This document shows, piece by piece, positions 25,178-36,900 of a DNA stretch of 64,000 bases (the first letter of the stretch is position 1; each line of letters starts with the position of its first letter). A program made the translations under genes and the position numbers. The stretch lies in the NCBI GenBank assembly GCA_015501595.1, contig JADNRX010000055.1, positions 124,001 to 188,000 on the forward strand, written 5' to 3'. The notes under the pieces were generated by a model. That model ran no database searches. It was not told the origin of the DNA and saw only the letters and a program-made list of their open reading frames with translations. This DNA comes from Hymenopellis radicata. Its lineage: Eukaryota > Basidiomycota > Agaricomycetes > Agaricales > Physalacriaceae.

Positions 25178-27180
25178 CTACGAGTCGTCAACACCTACAT
25201 CCCATCCTCTACATCGCTCAACCGCACGCTTCCAGGTGACCCACTTGCGCTCGCGCTCGTCCTCGGGCATCGAAGTAACAAACTCCTTGCTTCCAGCGGT
25301 GTTCACTTCAGCGAAAGTTTCTGGTTTTGACATGTCCCATCCGAATAAATTAATAGCAGCTCCAGCGAGCAATGCTGAGCCCAGCGCCGTAGATCTTGTA
25401 TAGAGTTAGATGAGGAATAGCCACGAAGAGAATTGTGCCACTCACTCCCTCATTTCAGGCCTTATGACGCGGAATCCGCCTAGATCTGCGAGCACGCTCA
25501 TGGCAAGATCACCGTTCGTCATTCCCCGTCGACCTTGAGAGCTTGTAGATCGGCACCAGAGTCGAGCTTCATACTCTCAATGATTGCACGTGTCTGGAAA
25601 GCATTGGCCTCAAGAGTGGCTCGAGCGATATGCGAGGGTTCGTATACTGTGATAGGCCTTTCTATTGTGTTAGAGGGAGCCTATTCAAATCAGACAAGGT
25701 ACGTACCGATCATAAGTCCAGTAGCACTGGGGTCCCAATAAGGAGCTAATAACCCGAGAATGCAGTAACAAAATACACGCCACCAGTTGTGGGTTCCTTC
25801 GCTGCCAGAGTATTGACCTCAGCAGCGTGCTCAATGAACCCCATAGCATCACGAAGCCATTTAATAGCACTGCCTGCCACTGAAACTAATCGACGTGTTC
25901 AGACGCATAGTTAATGAGAGGGCGACGGCGGACTTACTACTACCCTCAAGCGCATATACCGGAGGAGCTTTTGGACCAGCCTGGTAAGCAATGGTGCTCA
26001 GAAGGCCATGCGTACTCTTGACGATTTCCTTGCCGGTGCAAAAGAGGAGGAATCCCCCCGTCCCATAAGTACATTTAGCTTCTCCTTGCTGCAGGCACTT
26101 GTTGCCAATGAGAGCACCCTGCTGATCGCCAACAAGACCTCCGATGGGAACGCCTTTCAACGCGCCCTCCGAAATGTGGCCATAAACCTCCGAGGTCGAT
26201 ACAATCTTGGGCAGGATAGATTCTCGGAAACCGAAGAAATCTAACAGACATGGCTCCCAGTTAAGTGTCTTCATATTCATGAGAAGTGTTCTCGAGGCAT
26301 TACTAACTTCACAGATATGAAGTCCAACCTCAGGTCCACCAACAAGGTTCTGAACGAGGCGTTAATCAGCTGCGGTAGAAGATGATCATGGAAGACCTAC
26401 GTATATTAGCCATGACTCGACGGTTCCAAAGTGAAGCTCGTCAGCCTCATGAGCCTGGGCTACTTCTAGTATATGATCCATCATCCACCGCAACTTGATA
26501 GCGGAAAAGTATGTCGACAGAGGAAGTCCGGTCCTGCAATGCGAGAATCAACAAGGAATAGTACATGCAGCGGAACGCCTCTCACAGTTCCCGAAGCGCT
26601 TCGACACCATCCTTTCCTTTCTTCCAGACGCCCGGTTCGACCTGCAGTCCTAGTTTGCGCTCGTAATGTGCGACGGTGTTCTTGGTTCGCGAATCATCCC
26701 AGACAATAGCATTACAGAGAGGTTTCCCTGTATGCTTATTCCACGCGACTGTCGTTTCACGCTGATTGGTGATACCTGAGGGCCATCAATTGCAATCGCG
26801 TGAGCGCGTAGATACACGTACCGATTACTTTGACGCTGTCCTTGGACCATCCGTTGGCTTCCAATAACCTGACAGACTCCTCTATACACAAGCGAGAGTG
26901 TTCTTGTATCTCAAGAGGATCGTGGTCGTGCCACCTGTTTATCACAGCATTGGTGGAAACCTGAGCATAGACGAATGGCCCAGTACGCACCCTGGCTGCT
27001 CGTAGTACTGAGGAAATTCCAACTGGTGCTGGGAGATGATGTTGGCGTAGCGGTCGAATATAATGAATCGGACAGAGCTGTCGCAATGATGTTAGCATGA
27101 CAGGAGAAAGGCCCAGGGAGAGCGTACGTAGTGCCACAGTCAAGGGAGCCCACGAACTCGCCTTGCTTGAGCATGTCCAT
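25178..27180 (-). CDS. GUT1: Glycerol kinase
   Basis: FGGY-family kinase that phosphorylates glycerol to sn-glycerol 3-phosphate (EC 2.7.1.30) in the cytosol or at mitochondria. I chose ATG at 27180; the first residues MDMLKQGEF lead into the phosphate-binding loop [14 protein letters not shown]. Ordered exons then give [68 protein letters not shown] and the second nucleotide-binding motif [13 protein letters not shown], and finally [11 protein letters not shown] with a C-terminus of about 40 more residues to TAG at 25178-25180. Introns are short and numerous. The 5' flank (27185-27540) is strongly pyrimidine-rich on the sense strand, as fungal core promoters often are. Confidence 0.92.
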
Positions 27181-27999
27181 CGAGAAGGACGAGATGCAGG
27201 AGCGCAAGAAATTGGGGGAAGCACCTATCCGCGTCCAAAATTTCGTTTTCGAGGCGCCGGGCACAGCCACCGAGCCCCGGCGCCCCAAACGACCGAACGG
27301 GGTAAAGGGGACCGGATCGAGATTTCCCATCTCACCCTCTCGCCCCGAAAGCCAAATAGACGCCCTCCAAGAAAAAGAAGCGCCGCGCGCGGAAGAGGGA
27401 GGGGTGGGGAGAAAGGATAATTGACACACTCAGATTCGAATCTGACCGAGGCCGAGGAAGCGAAAAAAAAAAAAAGACAGCGCGTAGTGGATGAAGAGTG
27501 TGAAGGGTAGGTGGGTGAAGCGGAAGAAAGAGAAAAGAAGATGAAAGAGATAAAGGCACTTACTCATAATGAAGTGGTGCAGCATCTTCGGGATCATCAA
27601 TGATAATCAGACGAGCGGGAGGCATCGCGAAGCAGAGAAAGACGATGAGATGAGTGACGACAAAAGAACAGTGTCGGGGGTGTCTGGAATCAAAATATGA
27701 GCCTTTTTATATAGTGTACTGAGAGACCCGTGAGGATAGGTGAGGTGCTTCTGTCGCTCAATAACCTTTAACCTTCGCGCGCGGAAGTATGCGCTTTCGG
27801 CCATGAGGCTACTTTAAAAATTCAACTTGACGTTAACTTAACGCAGCAGAGCTTTCCTAGCTAGCGTAAGCGCAAGCCGCCGACAGTCGAGGCGCGTCAA
27901 GCAATCAAGCGTTTAAGCATTCTATCCACAAGCGGCTGGCTGGTGCTTAAAGTACGACTGCCGCTGCATCACATATCGCCAACAAGGCGATCAATAGCA
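27181..27999. other. GUT1 promoter region with orphan exon
   Basis: Pyrimidine-rich promoter or leader on the minus strand (poly-T run at about 27460). At 27626-27561 on the minus strand an ATG opens a 21-codon frame (MPPARLIIIDDPEDAAPLHY) ending in a consensus GTAAGTG donor. This looks like the first exon of an unrelated agaricomycete membrane or secreted protein of the RLIIVDDTDPxIxYSG type, but no following exon was found and it cannot be joined in frame to glycerol kinase. It is either a relic or an alternative upstream exon. Confidence 0.45.
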
Positions 28000-28487
28000 A
28001 TGTCAGCTTTCTTAAAGCGCGTCTTCGCGTAGCTCGCTTGAAGTGTTGATTGTAGTAGGTGCTTAAAGCAGTTTGTTCGAACTAATGTCGCCTTCTCTTA
28101 AAGCGCGTCACGCGTCTCATAGCTCGTCGAGGTGCTTGAAGTCTTGGGATTGCAGGTGCTTAAAGCACACCATGATCCCCCAGTCTTAAAGCCGAACTGA
28201 TGTCGCTTTCTCGCGTCATAGCTCGTGGGAGTGCTTGAAGTGTTGATTGCAGGTGCTTAAAGCACATCATATCCCCGTCGCTTTGTTAAAGCGCGTCACG
28301 GCCGTGGAGGTGCTTGAAGCGTTGATTGCAGGTGCTTAAAGCACACCATGATCCCCCCGTCTTAAAGCAGTTTGTTCGAACTGATGTCGCTTTCTTAAAG
28401 CGCGTCACGCGTCATAGCTCGTGGAGGTGCTTGAAGTGTTGATTGCAGCGTCATGCTCGTGGGGGTGCTTGAAGTGTTGATTGTAGC
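28000..28487. repeat. Imperfect tandem repeat array, about five units
   Basis: Units of roughly 77-116 bp begin at about 28000, 28085, 28201, 28278 and 28384. Shared blocks in order are TGTCGCTTTCTTAAAGCGCG, TCATAGCTCGTGGAGG, TGCTTGAAGTGTTGATTGCA, GGTGCTTAAAGCAC, ATGATCCCC and CAGTTTGTTCGAACTG. Several blocks are dyads (GTGCTTAAAGCAC, GCTTTCTTAAAGC, GTTCGAAC). Units differ by block deletions as well as substitutions. No coding potential is seen. It resembles a minisatellite or the inside of a repeat-rich element. Confidence 0.85.
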
Positions 28488-29429
28488 TAACCTCTAATGA
28501 GCCACTGTCATTCTTCACTTGAGGTTTTTGTCCACTTCATGATACATTGCCATATGTGTTAGCATGCAGCTTTACGAGGCTCATAAACATGCACGACTCG
28601 ATAGAACGAGATAAACACAAGTTATTGCTAGGTAACAGTACAGGCAGTAGTAAATACAGGCAACGGCGAATCAGTCGGACGCGCACAACACGGGAATGAA
28701 GTCAGTGATTAGAAGATTACAAATTTCAACAGCATCTAACGAGTCGTAAACCTGAGGCGAGCCCTCGCGCCGCTGCTGCTGCTGCTGCTTCGGAGTCGCG
28801 CATGAAGTTGATGCAGGCGATGATCCCCCATGCCTGGTGCTCCTTCTGCAGCTACGCGAGTGTCAATGCCGCGTCAAGAATACGTAGCAATGTGAAATGT
28901 GCTCCGATTATCCCAGATGGCCAAGTCGTTCTTTCCCCATCGGAACCGCACCTGGAGTGGGAACGTTAAGAGCGTCGGATGGCAAGGTTACCTGAAGATC
29001 ATGATTCTCAGAGACATGCCTGGTAGGATAGTCAAGGACGCCGCCCGAGTCATCCTTCGTCAGCTCAACGTGAAGCTTGGGAATCATTTAGATGCTGGGG
29101 GACGAACAAGAGAGGGAAAAACTAACGACTTGTTCGCGAATAAACACTTGAAGCCTATAACAGGGTTTGTGCGAATCGCAGGACTGGCATTTCTTGATTG
29201 AACGACATCCAAGAAGAGAGATGGGAAGCTCACTGTACGGCCGTCAAGTCTGTGCCACAGTTGTCGGGTGCTCCTCGCGGGTCCAGACGATGCTGTTGAG
29301 CGTACTGAGAACGAGACGACTCAGCGATAAAATCGAGCCATGCAAATAGATTGGATACCTCGATGAAGGAAGCGGCACCGGCAAGTAAACCTTCAAGGAA
29401 TTTTTGAGACGGCGAAATTAGACCTAGTC
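28488..29429. other. No supported gene
   Basis: A CTG/CAG-type microsatellite (GCTGCTGCTGCTGCT) is present at about 28772-28790. A plus-strand frame at 28899-29201 has no recognisable motif. The right part borders the P450 relic and may hold its decayed 3' end. Confidence 0.4.
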
Positions 29430-30735
29430 AAGCATGTTTTGATGTCTATTTACCTCGCCCTCTACAACACGATCAAGTCAGTATGGCGTATCTGATGAGT
29501 TGACGTGAGGAAGACGTCGCCGCCAACTTTTAAGAAACGACGAGTTAGACAATGCAATAGGGAGAGTCGGAGGAACACCGGTATAGTGCCAGGTTTTCGA
29601 GCGACTTGTTGATTTCCTCACGCGTCAGTCGTTGATGGCGAACAAACTGTACTTGATAGCAGTACCGACGAAACAATTCGTTTCGACCTACCTGTGAGAA
29701 AAGGTCAGTCTAATCTTAGAATCAGTTGCGTTCTTGCATGACCTCACAAATTAGAATACAACGGGAACCTGCCGAGCCGACGAGCAGGGTTCCACCTATG
29801 GCCATCCACGCCCCACGATGCCTTGACGCTGCAATGCGGACGTCTCTGAGCTTTGCTACTCGAGTATTGGTAAGGAAGCATCGTACCGATTGTACGCGCA
29901 CGTCGAGACAGTAACCGGTTGACCAGGAAAGACCTCAATCTGCGCATGCGATATCATCTTGCCAGACGGAGACATAATCGGTTCAGCCAGCGGGATAATA
30001 TCGTGCGTCGCGCTTTCCCGCGTAATCCAGGGCGATATTGGATGGAATCGCAGCGCTTCCTGTCGCCTTTTCTCAGTGTTCGTATCGACGAAGCAGATGG
30101 TTATAAGTACGATACCTTAATAACGGCATTAGTGAACGTAATGTTCTCCGGATCCGTTGCAGTGAAATCGGACTGTTTGTTCGCAGTGATCTTGGACCGC
30201 TTCTCCGCGTTTTCCTGGCGAACTTGGTCTTGGCTCTTCGGGGTGATGCGCCAGCTCGTAGATAATCCATTTTAGGGTTGTCGCAGTGGTGTCATGCCCA
30301 GCGAAAAGAAGAGTGCTGTGGTGATTCTGAGCATGATGTTCCGAGCGAAGTCGGAATCAATGAACTCACGTAACTTGGGAGAGAAGCTCATCCTCTGAGA
30401 GTTGATCAGCGAGATTAGCGACTTTGTTAGCTTCAGCTGAACCAAACTCAGTTTCATGATGAGTATTGACGGTCGTTCAAACATACCTAAGAGACTGAGA
30501 ATGTCCCGTCCTTTCAACTTTGTATCGGGGTTGGCGGTGTGGTTGTGGATGAGATTCTTAGCCAATCTCTTCCCAACCTTCAAGTATTCGTGGAATCGCA
30601 CAAATTGGCGTGCAGGGAGGTATTCGACATAACGGAGGATCCATTCCGGAACGTAGTTCCAACCCGCCGTGAAATCAACAGCAAAGGGAGGTGGAAACAG
30701 GTTAGAGTCGGCCCTATCGTATTCGTTAATTATAC
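29430..30735 (-). pseudogene. Cytochrome P450 relic
   Basis: Fragments of a fungal P450 in order on the minus strand, in different frames. They include NYVPEWILRYVEYLPARQFVRFHEYL (near 30700-30590), RLAKNLIHNHTANPDTKLKGRDILSLL, the I-helix oxygen-binding motif AGHDTTATTLKWIIYELAHHPEE (near 30290-30220), TFTNAV-like remnants, and a PERF-type segment WGVDGHRWNPAR (near 29830-29790). The frame changes between these blocks and stops intervene. The heme-binding loop FxxGxRxCxG could not be found. The likely ancestor was a microsomal monooxygenase; its substrate is unknown. Confidence 0.82.
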
Positions 30736-30810
30736 GGCGATGCTAACAGGAGTAATGAACAAACCAGAGGTTATGGAAAATGTTGGTGAACCTCACAAAA
30801 AATGTATCAA

Positions 30811-30960
30811 CCTAGCTAGGCCTAACTAGGAGAGACGATCCTAGCCAGGCCCTAGCTAGGATCGCCTCGCGTAATTACGCCTGGCGTTCGTAATTACGAA
30901 CGCCATCGTAGTTAGGCCTAACTTGGGCGTAGTTAGCCCATCGTTAGGGTATCGTTAGGG
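30811..30960. repeat. Palindrome-dense block
   Basis: Within 150 bp there are CCTAGCTAGG twice (30811-30820, 30851-30860), a 9-bp inverted pair CGATCCTAG/CTAGGATCG (30836-30844 and 30856-30864), a perfect 22-bp palindrome at 30883-30904 (half-site GGCGTTCGTAA), the 12-bp palindrome GTTAGGCCTAAC (30911-30922), and a tandem ATCGTTAGGG. The block sits exactly between the P450 relic and the truncated VIT/VWA relic, so it is probably an end of a mobile element or a rearrangement junction. Confidence 0.75.
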
Positions 30961-30965
30961 CATAC

Positions 30966-33337
30966 TTAAAATGTACTTACCCAAAGCGCCTTCTCGTCGG
31001 CGTCTTTGATGCAAGTCATGGTCTTGCTGATAAACGCCATAGCAAAGATGGTGGCTACCACTTCGTCCTTCAACCCACTAGGCAACGCCGCCTTCGCCGC
31101 CTTCTCATCGACCTTGACCACCTGCAGAGCCTTCAACAAAAATGCACCATCAAACGCCTGAAGCCTAGCAAGCGTCTCCGATGGATCCTGGGACTTTTTC
31201 GCATCAGCAGCGGACACGCGACGCTCCTTTCCTTTCTTCACCGATTTTTTACCTCGAGGCAGCCCCTCTGGCTGAGATCCTCCATCGTCATCGTCACCGT
31301 AACAGTCCGACATCTGTTGGGGTGGACATGTTGAGCTCGAGTGAACGCTTGAAAGGCGGTGTCCCCCAGTCAGGACACGCTCCCGAGCCACCAAAGTTGG
31401 TGAACCCCCGCCTGTTTGCTTTTCAAAAAACCGCCTGTCTTATATCGGATGACTGTTTGACCGCGGGGCGGTTGGCGGGGGCCTGCATACTTTCCAGATT
31501 CATCCACCGCAACGAAAGACGTGTGAGATGACACGATGGAGTATGTCTTTCCGAGGCGCACAATGTGCGCCTTGATTGAACGCTTGAGCAAGCCAGAGTC
31601 CTCGGTGAATTTAGCTTCGTTGCCCGCTTTGATCATGGCATCATGTCGACCGTCCTCGAAGTCTTGCACAATTTTACGAGCAGCAAGTGCGTGAATAGCT
31701 GGCGGTCGTCGTCCTGAATGAGAAGCTGGCTGAGGGTGACAGGAATCGGAAGCTCGATATTTGAGCCATCTTCGGTCACTCCGCGAAGACAGACAGTCTT
31801 TGGAACTTGCTTCCCTAGAATGTATATCAGCAAGGGAGAATTACTAGAGATAGAATAAAGCTTACCCTTCAAGATGGCATAAATATACAGACAAACGCCC
31901 GGAGAAAGACTTTGAATCTTGGCGGGACTGGTTTGCATAGCAGGAGGTGGAGGAAGCACCACCTAGAGTCGACCTTGGTCGGATAGGCCGACTCGTCAAA
32001 GATATTCAAACTCTTCTTCTTTGTCTCCTCGACGGCGGTGTTCTCGGATCGCAGACACCAAATAATAGTCATCATCACCAGCCTCCGCGTCATTCACAGA
32101 CGTCGTCTCAGAAGCAGGCCGCCCCAATCGACCTTGATATCCGTAATAAGCGGCGTACGCGCGGCCTTGAGCAGCCTCGCAATCTTTCCCGTGATAGCAG
32201 ATTCCTGCTCCGTCACCATCATACACGCCCCATTACCCACACGCGCGATACCCTCGCACATCGCTGTCGACGCCGAGTTTCCAATCCCAAGACAATACAC
32301 ACGCAGGTAAGCTTTCGACGGAGCCGCCGCCACCTCATCCTTCACCGCCTGGAAAACACCATCCAAATCCCATGCATCTCCATCGGTGATCACGAAGACA
32401 CTAGTAGGGCGATCCATTTTGCGATTCTTGAAACACATCGCAAGTGCACTCCGCGTTTCCGTCCCGCCATAATCAGCGCCGATTCCATCCACATGGCGCG
32501 TCGCGTCGTCGAGTCACTGCAATGCAGCGCGGCGCATCAAGGCCAGCAGATTTGATTGTAAGAACAAAGTCCTTGTCCAAGGCAGACTCGGAAGTGAGGG
32601 TCACCCGAGCGTAGTTGGAGAATGGCAGATCTTTGGCGTTGGGAAGAGGAGGATCCGGTCCAAGTTCGGTGGAAATGGTGTGCGACGGACATCCAACTCT
32701 GCTGATGGGCGAAGTAGCTCGATGAAGGGCACTTTATCGCTACGAGAACCCGAAGAAATTGGGGCAGTATTTCTACTCTTCAGCGTGCTGGGAGATTGGC
32801 CATAACGAGCGCCGATGTGTACGGGGAGGTGGAAACGGATGGAATCGTTATCTTCATCCTCGGCGAGCTCCGTCGAGTAAGTGAGTTCGATCTCTACTTG
32901 TTCATTCGGCGGAAGGTTTTCAACTGAAACTTAGAACACTAAATAATGATCAGCAACGCCAAATACGAGTTAGAAAGGAGAGACACGTACCGTCTTGAGT
33001 CTGTTGCTCCATAAACGACGCGGTTATACCTTGGGCGACTGCAACGTCACATGTGGCTTTTGCCTCGGCTTTCTCTTGAACTACGCCAACAACTCGTGTC
33101 CCATCCTGCTTGATCATGACGAACCCAGATACCGCCGCCCTCGCGGGTACTGGAAAGCCATACACCGCTTCAATAGGAGTCTTCACGTCGTTCCCAAAGG
33201 TCTGTGTGAGCTTGACCTGAGCGCCGATCTCTTTGATTGACATCGGCGTAGACATGGCGCAGAGGAAGCGCGACAAAATTGCGCTCGTGGAAGTAGCCCA
33301 ACCCGAAGATTGAGCGGCTGGAAAAGATGTGCGCCAT
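30966..33337 (-). pseudogene. VIT-VWA domain protein relic, MIDAS lost
   Basis: Remnant of a fungal protein with a vault/inter-alpha-trypsin (VIT) domain and a von Willebrand A domain. From ATG 33337 the first frame reads FGLGYFHERNFVALPL; after a one-base shift the VIT core follows (GAQVKLTQTFGN, ARAAVSGFVMIKQDGT, QGITASFMEQQTQD). Next come VENLPPNEQVEIELTY and, after another shift, DFVLTIKSAGLDAPRCIA. The VWA domain then starts late, at LDDATRHVDGIGADYGGTE and VFVITDGDAWD, so the stretch that should carry the metal-binding DxSxS (MIDAS) loop is deleted. C-terminal blocks (SPGVxLYIYAI, VCLRGVTEDGS, ARLQAFDGAFL) follow with a further shift, and the 3' end stops at the palindrome block. Multiple lesions make a working product unlikely. 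Confidence 0.85.
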
Positions 33338-33895
33338 GGCAGAATAAAGGTTGAGGCAAAGGATTAGTTGTGGCTTTATAGACGTGTCCGCATATGTGAT
33401 CGAAAGTCTTAGGAGGACTCAACCTGAGTAGATCGCAGTTACAGTTGAGTATAAGTAGTCAATCGCGTGGACAGTTGACAGTAATAAAAGCTGTGCGCCG
33501 CGAAGCTATTCAAGGAATAAAGTTTAAACGAAGAAGATGAAGCGATGCTTACCCCGGTACGAGGCGCCTAGCGAACAGAAAGACATAGACGAATTAACGC
33601 AAATCAAAGCAGACGATAACCGGGCACAAACCTCAGTCTCTAGGACGTTGAGATGACTTGGGCGTTGAACGTTGAACTGACAGATCGAGTTCCGCGAGTC
33701 GCGCGATTGGTTTAATACACAAAAGATGGCCCCCAGAGCGCAGAGATGACGACCCGATAGAACGCTCACCTGAGAAAATTGCTGTTGAAGTCTGCATAGC
33801 CTTCATAGAGTTCTCGTAGACTTGAGGCACGATACATGCGCCGTCTCCACTGGTTGCTCAGCCTTGCAGTGGTATCGAAGTTCCTTTAAGAATAA
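33338..33895. other. Spacer, VIT-VWA relic to hAT element
   Basis: No gene seen. It ends at the left target duplication of the hAT transposon. Confidence 0.5.
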
Positions 33896-33903
33896 CTGCT
33901 GTC
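33896..33903. repeat. hAT target-site duplication, left (CTGCTGTC)
   Basis: CTGCTGTC here and at 37896-37903 directly flank the terminal inverted repeats of the 4-kb element. Eight bases is the hallmark length for hAT. Confidence 0.93.
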
Positions 33904-36900
33904 TAGGGAACAGCACGGGTTTGGTGGGTTGCCGCGGGTTGCGGGTACGGGTTGACGCGGGCACGGGTGTGGGTTGAGAGCTCGACACCCGTGGGCAGCC
34001 CACTGCGCCCGCGCCAACCCGTACTGCCTAATTAGGCAGCTATGGCCATTTTCAGTCATGGCAGGCGGAGACCTCTCCCGCCTGCGTGTCAACTGCAGTT
34101 TGCTTCCGTCTTAATTACTAGCAACAAATGAAACACTATATAGCAATAGCAATAAATACAAAACTGTATAGGAGCTAGCAACAAATCAAAACATTACACT
34201 GATAAATATGACGATAAACCACGAAGACTACCACTACGACCCATGGCACCGACCCACGAAGACTCTCCTCCCCCTCTTCCCCCTGGCCAGAAGCGTAAGC
34301 GAAAGCCTAGCGCAAAGGCAGCAGCTTCGACGTCTAAAACTATTGGTGTCGATGCTGCAGAGGGCTTTCGCGCACTCTCCTCAAAAAGGGTATTCCTGTG
34401 CGCGGTGAGTTTTAGAGCTTATACATCGAACAAAGGAGCTTACCTTCTACTGCCAGATGCAGCCCCTCGTCCTAGTGGTTCCAAGGCTGGGAGCTCGACG
34501 CTCAAGGACTACTTCGCCGTTGATGGTAACGGGCCGGCTGGCGCCACCACAGGCGAAGAGTCTGATGGTGCTGGCACTGCACCGCCCAAGCCCAAGAAGC
34601 AAAGGCTTACTAAATCCAAATCCAAGAGGAAGACACCGCCGACAGCCCCAGCAGCCGCCTCGCCTCCACCAGCCACGACATCGCAAAGGACCACAGTCGA
34701 AGACGCTGACGACGACGATGACGACGACGACAGCACTAGTCGTCGTCCAGAGAAACCCGCCGTTACAGATCAAGAGGAGCTCGGTTAGCCTCTCCATATT
34801 ATCCCTGTACAATCCCTCAGCTAACCCTGTTGCAGATAATCGACGGAAAACATGGCGCTCACCGATATATGCCTTCTTTGGCGAGGCGTATGTAGAATAC
34901 GTCGAAGGCCGGAAGGCACACGTCTTTCCATGTGGGGCTCGAGGCTGCACCATCAATACCCGGCGATTCCAGGACTCGAAGGATGCGAACTCCTCAGGCC
35001 GTCTCCGAGCTCATGCCGTCAAGTGCTGGGGCAAGGATGCCATCGATGCCGCCGACGACACGACCTTGGAGGGTACTCGCGAGGCGTTGAAACAGCACGC
35101 GAAACATCCAAGCAAAGGCATCAAGTCGTTTTTTCCCGTCGACGGGTGGCCGCAAGGGGAACATCTCATACTCCGTCATACCACATACACCTGTCCAGAC
35201 ACGGTAAGTTTTTCGACCTCATTCTTGACACGCGAATTAACGTACCCTCAGTGCCGAATGTGTTCGCTGGGTGTCGGAGAATTGCAGACCGTTTGCAATT
35301 GTCGCCGACCGAGGCTTCAAGAGCCTTATGAAGAACGGCCGGCCAGAACATTACATTCCACATCCGACGACGGTCTCGCGGACACCAAAAACGTTTTTGC
35401 CAAGATGCGACAGCGACTGTCAAAGCTTTTCAGAGTACGCACTCATTTCGTTCTGATAGCTTGTGCTTACCCAATATCCAAGGAATACGAGGGTGATCTG
35501 AATGTCGCCATAGATGGCTGGACGTCTCAGAACCACGGCGCGTTCATCGCCATTACGGTGCACCTGATCATCGATGGTGAGGTGGTCAATGTTCTTCTGG
35601 ATTTTCTTGAGGTGGCTGAGGTATGTCCTAATCCCGGTTAAGATACAGCTCTTGACGCGCATCTTAGAGTCATACAGGCGAAGCTTTGGCCGCCGAATTC
35701 CAACGTGTCCTAGAAGAATTCGGAATCGAGAATAAAGTGAGTTAAACAATCATCAAGGAACAACCACTGGTACTTACCTGCATCTCCAGCTCCTCAGCTT
35801 CACCGGCGATAATGCCTCCAATAACGACACCTTCACAACTGAGCTGGAGCAACTGGAGAACTCGTTCCGTGGCGATGAAACCCGGACGCGATGCTTTGCA
35901 CACACCGTGAACCTTGTCGCGAAGGCGTTCTTGCGGCTGTTTGAAGCACCGACCAAAAAGAAGAAGGACGACGTCAAGGGTAAGGAGCCAGCAAAGGGCA
36001 AGGGCAAAGCAGCGAAGAAGAAGAAAAGAGATCCGCTTCAAGACGCTATTGACGCGTTACGCAGCCTGTCCGAGGGCGATAACATCGAGTTTGAGGGCGT
36101 GGAGGTTGTGGACGGTGAAGGCAACGAGGGTGACGACGACCTTGAGGGTTTTGTTGACGTTCTTCCGGAGTTGTCGGAAGAAGAAAGGAAGCAACTCGCC
36201 GAAGACGTAAAGCCCATACGTTTGGCTCTGGTCAAGGTACGTAACGTTGTCTTCTTTCTCTTCGCCTTTCCTCCACCACAACATCTTGCTGACTGTCTCT
36301 TTCAGCTTCGTGCCCTCGCCTTCAAGATAATCAACTCATCCACCATTCTTTTGCCAGCTTGGAAGAAACATCTTCGTGCATCCAAGGTAGTCGAACGTCT
36401 TATCCCGCGCGACGTCAAGACACGTTGGAATTCGACTTACGATATGATTGTATTTGCTCTGGAATATCGGGACTCCATTTCCGACTTCACTGGCAAGATC
36501 GATAACGACCTTCGCGATCTCGAACTGTCGTCGGATGAATGGAAAATTCTGGAGGAGATTGCGGAGGTTTTGGGCGTGCGTACCGTCTTCCTGAGTGCTC
36601 GTATATTGCTGATCATTCTGGTTCTTACAGATCCTCAAGGATGCGACTGTGTTCTTCTCAACGGATAGCCCTACGCTGTCGGAGGTCATTCCAGCTATGG
36701 ACAACATCGACGCCGCCTTCACCAACTTCATTATCGAGGAAACCATTCCTGATCCGGCAAACCCGACGACGCACGCCAAGGTGCAGGAGATTCACCTGTC
36801 GGACATTATCAAATCCAGTGTCAGCGTTGCGAAGCTGACACTCAACAAGTACTACACATTAACCGATGACTCAGAGGTTTATCGGTTCGCCATGAGTACG

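Noticed and set aside
28000..28487. Regular short repeats considered as a CRISPR-like array
   Set aside because: Repeats are contiguous and degenerate with no unique spacers, in a clearly eukaryotic genome with introns; it is a minisatellite-type tandem repeat.
34457..35641. A 394-residue plus-strand frame as an independent gene
   Set aside because: Its first part is an out-of-frame reading of the acidic, basic-rich transposase N-terminus; only its later part coincides with true transposase exons.
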